DNA of 64,000 bases from Bradyrhizobium sp. NFR13 (lineage in GTDB: Bacteria; Pseudomonadota; Alphaproteobacteria; Rhizobiales; Xanthobacteraceae): contig NZ_FOTP01000003.1 in NCBI RefSeq assembly GCF_900114605.1, positions 62,001 to 126,000 of the forward strand, read 5' to 3'. Each line of letters begins with the position of its first letter. The first letter of the stretch is position 1. The notes beneath the pieces were generated by a model that was not told the origin of the DNA, did not search any database, and was given only the letters and a program-made list of their open reading frames with translations. Made by a program: the position numbers and the translations under genes. Of this stretch, positions 60,401 through 64,000 are shown piece by piece.

Positions 60401-60582
60401 AAAAAAGTAAAAGTGCGAAGCCACGATGGCCGTTGAAGCACTCGATCCCGGAGCACCTACGAAAGTAGGTGGGCACCATGTGACCAGGTCCACGGACCTG
60501 GTCAGGGACAGTTCCCTGAAGGATCGATAAGGCCCCGGGGATATATGGCTCCTGACGCGCGACGCAGCCTCGCCTGAGCAAT
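60401..60582 (-). ncRNA. ssrS: 6S RNA candidate (ssrS)
   Basis: This stretch lies between zapA and the 5-FCL gene, the usual 6S RNA locus. On the minus strand the ends pair through an 11-bp stem, GCGAGGCTGCG (60573-60563) with CGTGGCTTCGC (60425-60415), including G-U pairs. Inside, TCGATCC/GGATCGA forms a second stem, and three small hairpins are possible, including a GACCAGGTCC self-pairing stem. The 3' end is followed by ACTTTTACTTTTTT. About 180 nt fits 6S RNA. The exact ends are uncertain. Confidence 0.7.
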
Positions 60583-60634
60583 GTAGGGGTTATGAGACGG
60601 ATGCGCCAGTGCCCGCTTGGCATCAAAGCCTGCG

Positions 60635-61018
60635 TTATCCAATAGCAACGCCGCCGCCGATGGTGCGGTTGAGCACCTGGGTGGTCTTCTCGATCCGCTC
60701 TGCCGCAGCATTCAGGGCCGCGGCAACCGCCGTCTGCGTCGCCCGTGCGCGATCTGCGGCGACAACGCGCACATCGCGCAATGCGGCGAGTTCTTCCTGC
60801 AGGGCACGGATCTGCTGATTGGCATCGACCAGTTCGTCGGCAATGGTCAGCGCCGCCATCACCGTCAACCGCGCATCACCGATCTCACCGAATTTGCCGC
60901 GCAGGTTTTCGACGCGGGATTCAAGACTTTCCGCCAGCCGCAGCAGGCGGGTCTCCTGCCCCTCCTCGCAGGCCATGCGATATTGCCGGCCATTGATCGT
61001 AACGTTGACGTGGCTCAT
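60635..61018 (-). CDS. zapA: Cell division protein ZapA
   Basis: FtsZ-ring stabiliser of 127 aa. The N-terminal domain has VNVTINGRQYRMACEEGQE and LLRLAESLESRV, and ARLTVMAALTIADEL leads into a C-terminal coiled coil. It is downstream of a DUF4164 gene (6 bp) and upstream of the 6S RNA candidate, the order found in related genomes. Confidence 0.93.
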   Translation of the reverse strand: MSHVNVTINGRQYRMACEEGQETRLLRLAESLESRVENLRGKFGEIGDARLTVMAALTIADELVDANQQIRALQEELAALRDVRVVAADRARATQTAVAAALNAAAERIEKTTQVLNRTIGGGVAIG

Positions 61019-61024
61019 CTCGCT

Positions 61025-61354
61025 TTACTCATGCGCGTTGTCAGTCGCCAGTACCGCGCGGATGGTGCCGATGGCGGTGTCGAGCTTGTCGGCGATGTCG
61101 CGGTTGGCACGCTCCAGCCGGCGCGATTTCACCAGCGTGCCATCAAGCTCATCCGCCAGCCGGGACCGGTCGGCGCCAAGCGCCTGAATGCGGGTGGCCA
61201 GCTCATCCTCGTCGCGATCCGCCTCACGGCGGCGCTCGACCGCACTTTCCAGAGCATCCAGCGCTGCCATCAACCGCCGCGTGGCAGAGTCGATCTCGGC
61301 CGCACCGCCATTAGCGGGATCGGAGGCTGTGAGATGGGCGGGTCGTTCGATCAT
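61025..61354 (-). CDS. DUF4164 coiled-coil protein
   Basis: A 109-aa protein that is almost entirely helical and coiled-coil, for example IDSATRRLMAALDALESAVE and DRSRLADELDGTLVKSRRLE. It matches the DUF4164 family found next to zapA in alphaproteobacteria. A role in division or structural scaffolding is likely from context but unproven. Confidence 0.88.
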   Translation of the reverse strand: MIERPAHLTASDPANGGAAEIDSATRRLMAALDALESAVERRREADRDEDELATRIQALGADRSRLADELDGTLVKSRRLERANRDIADKLDTAIGTIRAVLATDNAHE

Positions 61355-61663
61355 ACTGGGTTACGCGGGACCTTGGGTGTGATGCGACGGGAGCTCAAAA
61401 ACCACGGCTCCGCAAGCCTTTAGGCCCTGAAACTTAGGTTGCAAGCGAGCCGGACGCAACAAAGCTTAAAAGCTATGCACCGCAAAGCCGACAAAAACCG
61501 CCGGTAGATATCCACAGACCAGAACTGTCCGGGAGACCTTGGACTCCCAGGAACCCAGATGCTATCCACCAGTTTCTCCTAAGCGATCCCAACATCTCGC
61601 TGCAGACCGCCCCTCTTGCGGACGCAGAATATTCCATTCCCTTCAATTTAGACGGAAACCGAC
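61355..61663. promoter_or_regulatory. 309-bp divergent intergenic region upstream of tkt
   Basis: No gene is visible. The region must carry promoters for the leftward DUF4164-zapA unit and the rightward tkt gene. An AT-rich patch near 61460-61475 is the likeliest promoter area; I could not identify confident -35/-10 boxes. Confidence 0.4.
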
Positions 61664-63649
61664 ATGGCGCAGGTTGATCACTCGAAAATGGCCAACGCGA
61701 TTCGTGCCCTCGCCATGGACGGCGTGGAAAAGGCCAAATCCGGTCACCCTGGGCTGCCGATGGGCGCCGCCGACGTCGCCACCGTGCTGTTCACACAGTT
61801 CCTCAAATTTGACGCCGCCGATCCGAAGTGGCCGGATCGCGATCGCTTCATCCTCTCGGCCGGTCACGGCTCGATGCTGCTCTATGCCCTGCTCTATCTG
61901 ACGGGCAACAAGGAGATGACGCTCGACCAGCTGAAGAACTTCCGCCAGCTGCATTCCAAAACTCCGGGTCATCCCGAGAATTTCCACACCTCAGGCGTCG
62001 AGACCACCACGGGTCCGCTCGGTCAGGGCATCGCCACCTCCGTTGGCTTCGCGCTCGCCGAGCGCATGCTGGCCGCCGAATATGGCGATATCGTCGATCA
62101 CTACACTTACGTGCTGTGCTCCGACGGTGACCTGATGGAAGGTGTCAGCCACGAAGCTCTGGCCATGGCCGGTCATCTCAAGCTGTCGAAGCTGATCTTC
62201 CTCTATGACGACAACGGCATTTCCATCGACGGTCCGCTGTCGCTTGCCGACAGCGTCGATCAGGTCGCACGCTTCAAAGCCCATGGCTGGAATGCCGTGC
62301 ATGTCGATGGCCACGACCAGGTCGCCATCGCCGCTGCGATCAAGCAAGCGCAGGCGTCCGACCGCCCATCGATGATCGCCTGCAAGACCAAGATTGGCTT
62401 TGGCGCACCAACCCGCGCCGGTACCTCGAAGGCCCACGGCGAACCGCTCGGCGCGGAAGAACTCGCAGGCGCCAAGAAGGCACTGGACTGGAATTACGGC
62501 CCGTTCGAGGTGCCCGATGATATCCTGCAGGCCTGGCGCAATGTCGGCAAGCAGGGCGCATCGGCGCACGCGGACTGGCAGAAGCGTTTTGATGCCCTTC
62601 CGGACGACAAGCGCAGCGAATTCACCCGCCGCAACGATCACGTTCGACCGACAGCCATGGCGGACGCGATCCTCACGCTGAAGAAGAAGCTGATCGCCGA
62701 GCCGCAGACCGTCGCGACTCGCAAGGCGAGCGAACTCGCGCTCGAAGCGCTGGTACAGGTCGTGCCGGAAATGGTGATCGGTTCGGCCGATCTCACGCCA
62801 TCGAACAACACCCGCACCAAGGGCGCCATCGAAGTGAAGCCCGGCGAATTCAAGGGTCGCTACATTCACTACGGCATTCGCGAAATGGGCATGGCCGCAG
62901 CCATGAACGGCATCGCGCTGCATGGCGGCTTCATCCCGGCCGGCGCGACCTTCATGTGCTTCACCGACTATGCGCGACCGGCGATGCGCATCTCGGCGCT
63001 GGCGCAGATCCCGGTCATCTACATCATGACCCATGACTCGATCGGTCTCGGCGAAGACGGCCCGACCCACCAGCCGGTGGAGCATCTGGCCGCGATGCGC
63101 GCGATGCCGAACATGCGCGTGTTCCGCCCCGCGGACACCGTCGAGACCGCCGAATGCTGGCAGCTCGCCATGGAGAAGACCAACGGCCCAACCATGCTGG
63201 CCCTGTCGCGCCAGAACCTGACGCCGGTGCGCACCACCCATCACGACGACAATCTCTGCGCCGCCGGCGGCTATGAGTTGATCGCGGCCAAGGGCAAAGC
63301 CGCCGTGTCGATCTTCGCCTCGGGTTCGGAAGTCGAGATCGCAGTCGCTGCGCAGAAGCAACTGGCCGACAAGGGCATCGCGACGCGGGTCGTATCGGTC
63401 CCCTCGCTCGAACTACTGCTGGAGCAGCCTGAAGAGCGCCAGAAGGCGATCATTGGCGACGCGCCGATCAAGATCGCCGTCGAAGCCGCGGTCCGGTTCG
63501 GCTGGGATGCCGTGATCGGACACGATGGCACCTTCATCGGCATGAAGGGCTTCGGCTCGAGCGCGCCGGCCAAGGAGCTTTACAAGCTGTTCGGCATCAC
63601 GGCCGAGGCCGTGGTCGAGGCTGCAACCAGCAAGCACAACGCGGCTTAA
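61664..63649 (+). CDS. tkt: Transketolase
   Basis: Thiamine-diphosphate enzyme of 661 aa moving two-carbon units in the pentose phosphate or Calvin cycle. Features are LPMGAADVATVLF, the TPP site GDGDLMEGVSHEALAMAGHL, the central pyrimidine domain with GIREMGMAAAMNGIALHGGF and HDSIGLGEDGPTHQPVEHLA. The length and motifs are standard. It is followed by gap, a frequent pairing in this group. Confidence 0.97.
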   Translation: MAQVDHSKMANAIRALAMDGVEKAKSGHPGLPMGAADVATVLFTQFLKFDAADPKWPDRDRFILSAGHGSMLLYALLYLTGNKEMTLDQLKNFRQLHSKTPGHPENFHTSGVETTTGPLGQGIATSVGFALAERMLAAEYGDIVDHYTYVLCSDGDLMEGVSHEALAMAGHLKLSKLIFLYDDNGISIDGPLSLADSVDQVARFKAHGWNAVHVDGHDQVAIAAAIKQAQASDRPSMIACKTKIGFGAPTRAGTSKAHGEPLGAEELAGAKKALDWNYGPFEVPDDILQAWRNVGKQGASAHADWQKRFDALPDDKRSEFTRRNDHVRPTAMADAILTLKKKLIAEPQTVATRKASELALEALVQVVPEMVIGSADLTPSNNTRTKGAIEVKPGEFKGRYIHYGIREMGMAAAMNGIALHGGFIPAGATFMCFTDYARPAMRISALAQIPVIYIMTHDSIGLGEDGPTHQPVEHLAAMRAMPNMRVFRPADTVETAECWQLAMEKTNGPTMLALSRQNLTPVRTTHHDDNLCAAGGYELIAAKGKAAVSIFASGSEVEIAVAAQKQLADKGIATRVVSVPSLELLLEQPEERQKAIIGDAPIKIAVEAAVRFGWDAVIGHDGTFIGMKGFGSSAPAKELYKLFGITAEAVVEAATSKHNAA

Positions 63650-63656
63650 CTCTATC

Positions 63657-63694
63657 GGAACGCTGGTAAATTTGACACATTGCACCAGCGTTCC
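63657..63694. terminator. Hairpin between tkt and gap
   Basis: Perfect 11-bp inverted repeat GGAACGCTGGT (63657-63667) / ACCAGCGTTCC (63684-63694), beginning eight bases after the tkt stop. No T-run follows, so it may be a stabilising or Rho-assisted element. The loop contains TTGACA, a possible -35 for gap. Confidence 0.5.
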
Positions 63695-63777
63695 ATTCAG
63701 GGCATGAAACGCCCGTCACACGTCACTATATGAAGGCCCTCACGCGAGGTTTGAGCCTAATAAAAGGGAGAAGTTGA

Positions 63778-64000
63778 ATGGCAGTCCGGGTTTCGATCAA
63801 CGGTTTTGGCCGCATCGGCCGCAACGTCCTGCGGGCGATCTACGAGTCCAAGCGCACCGACATCGAAGTCGTCGCCATCAACGATCTGGGGCCGGTTGAA
63901 ACCAACGCCCACCTGCTGCGCTTCGACAGCGTGCATGGCCGCTTCCCCGGCGACGTCACCGTCGACGGCGACAGCATCCAGCTCGGCAACGGCAACAAGA
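63778..64000 (+). CDS. gap: Type I glyceraldehyde-3-phosphate dehydrogenase (partial, C-terminus off the window)
   Basis: NAD-dependent glycolytic or Calvin-cycle enzyme; 74 codons are visible. The Rossmann start [17 protein letters not shown] and [20 protein letters not shown] are diagnostic. ATG 63778 has GGGAG seven bases upstream. The catalytic Cys region lies beyond the window. Confidence 0.95.
   Translation, partial: MAVRVSINGFGRIGRNVLRAIYESKRTDIEVVAINDLGPVETNAHLLRFDSVHGRFPGDVTVDGDSIQLGNGNK

Noticed and set aside
61991-63361. 456-codon leftward frame opposite transketolase
   Set aside because: Transketolase motifs are complete on the plus strand.
1-64000. CRISPR array, prophage, insertion sequences, tRNA or rRNA genes
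   Set aside because: No regularly spaced repeats, transposase, integrase or phage structural genes, and no tRNA or rRNA sequence features could be recognised by reading.

Overview
The window is GC-rich, densely coded alphaproteobacterial chromosome. The housekeeping blocks (yebC-ruvC-ruvA-X-ruvB-nudix-ybgC; DUF4164-zapA-6S RNA-5-FCL-ymdB; tkt-gap; hupB) and the many Liv-type transporters suggest Hyphomicrobiales, most likely the Bradyrhizobium/Rhodopseudomonas group (Nitrobacteraceae). The genus cannot be fixed from this sequence. I see no rRNA, tRNA, insertion sequence, prophage or CRISPR array.

Layout. (1) 1-14457 is a catabolic region. A leftward operon carries a three-subunit molybdenum hydroxylase (CoxM/S/L-like, not a true CO dehydrogenase), an ACMSD-type amidohydrolase/decarboxylase and a NitT/TauT ABC transporter cut by the left edge. 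A divergent IclR regulator follows, then a second leftward operon (Liv-type ABC transporter plus aldehyde dehydrogenase) with a divergent AraC regulator. (2) 14910-23367 is a small exopolysaccharide locus: three GT4 glycosyltransferases, a NodB-type deacetylase, a MurJ-family flippase and a Wzc/ExoP-like protein. (3) 23928-37466 is a second catabolic island: a complete Liv-type transporter, two YtcJ-type amidohydrolases (one exported), a glutamine-synthetase-like ligase, a Rieske oxygenase, an FAD reductase, an IclR regulator and a CHMI-like tautomerase. Three copies of a 15-bp motif sit in its promoter regions. (4) 38128-45961 is the C-P lyase operon phnGHIJKLMN plus a PPOX-class flavoprotein, with divergent phnF and a well-formed PhoB promoter. 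(5) 45962-51077 holds the ruv/ybgC/yebC block. (6) 51267-58865 is accessory: a soluble chemoreceptor, a small secreted Gly/Tyr-rich protein, ppk2 with a candidate Pho box, and an Ior-type periplasmic molybdenum hydroxylase with its own triheme cytochrome. (7) 58872-64000 is core: ymdB, 5-FCL, a 6S RNA candidate, zapA, DUF4164, tkt and the start of gap.

How the parts work together. Regions 1 and 3 each look self-contained for uptake, ring or amide attack, and local regulation of an unidentified aromatic or N-containing substrate. Regions 4 and 6 (ppk2) appear tied to phosphate limitation through Pho boxes. The most promising uncharacterised system is the 23.9-37.5 kb island, where a GS-like ligase, a Rieske oxygenase and two amidohydrolases are joined by a shared IclR-like operator.
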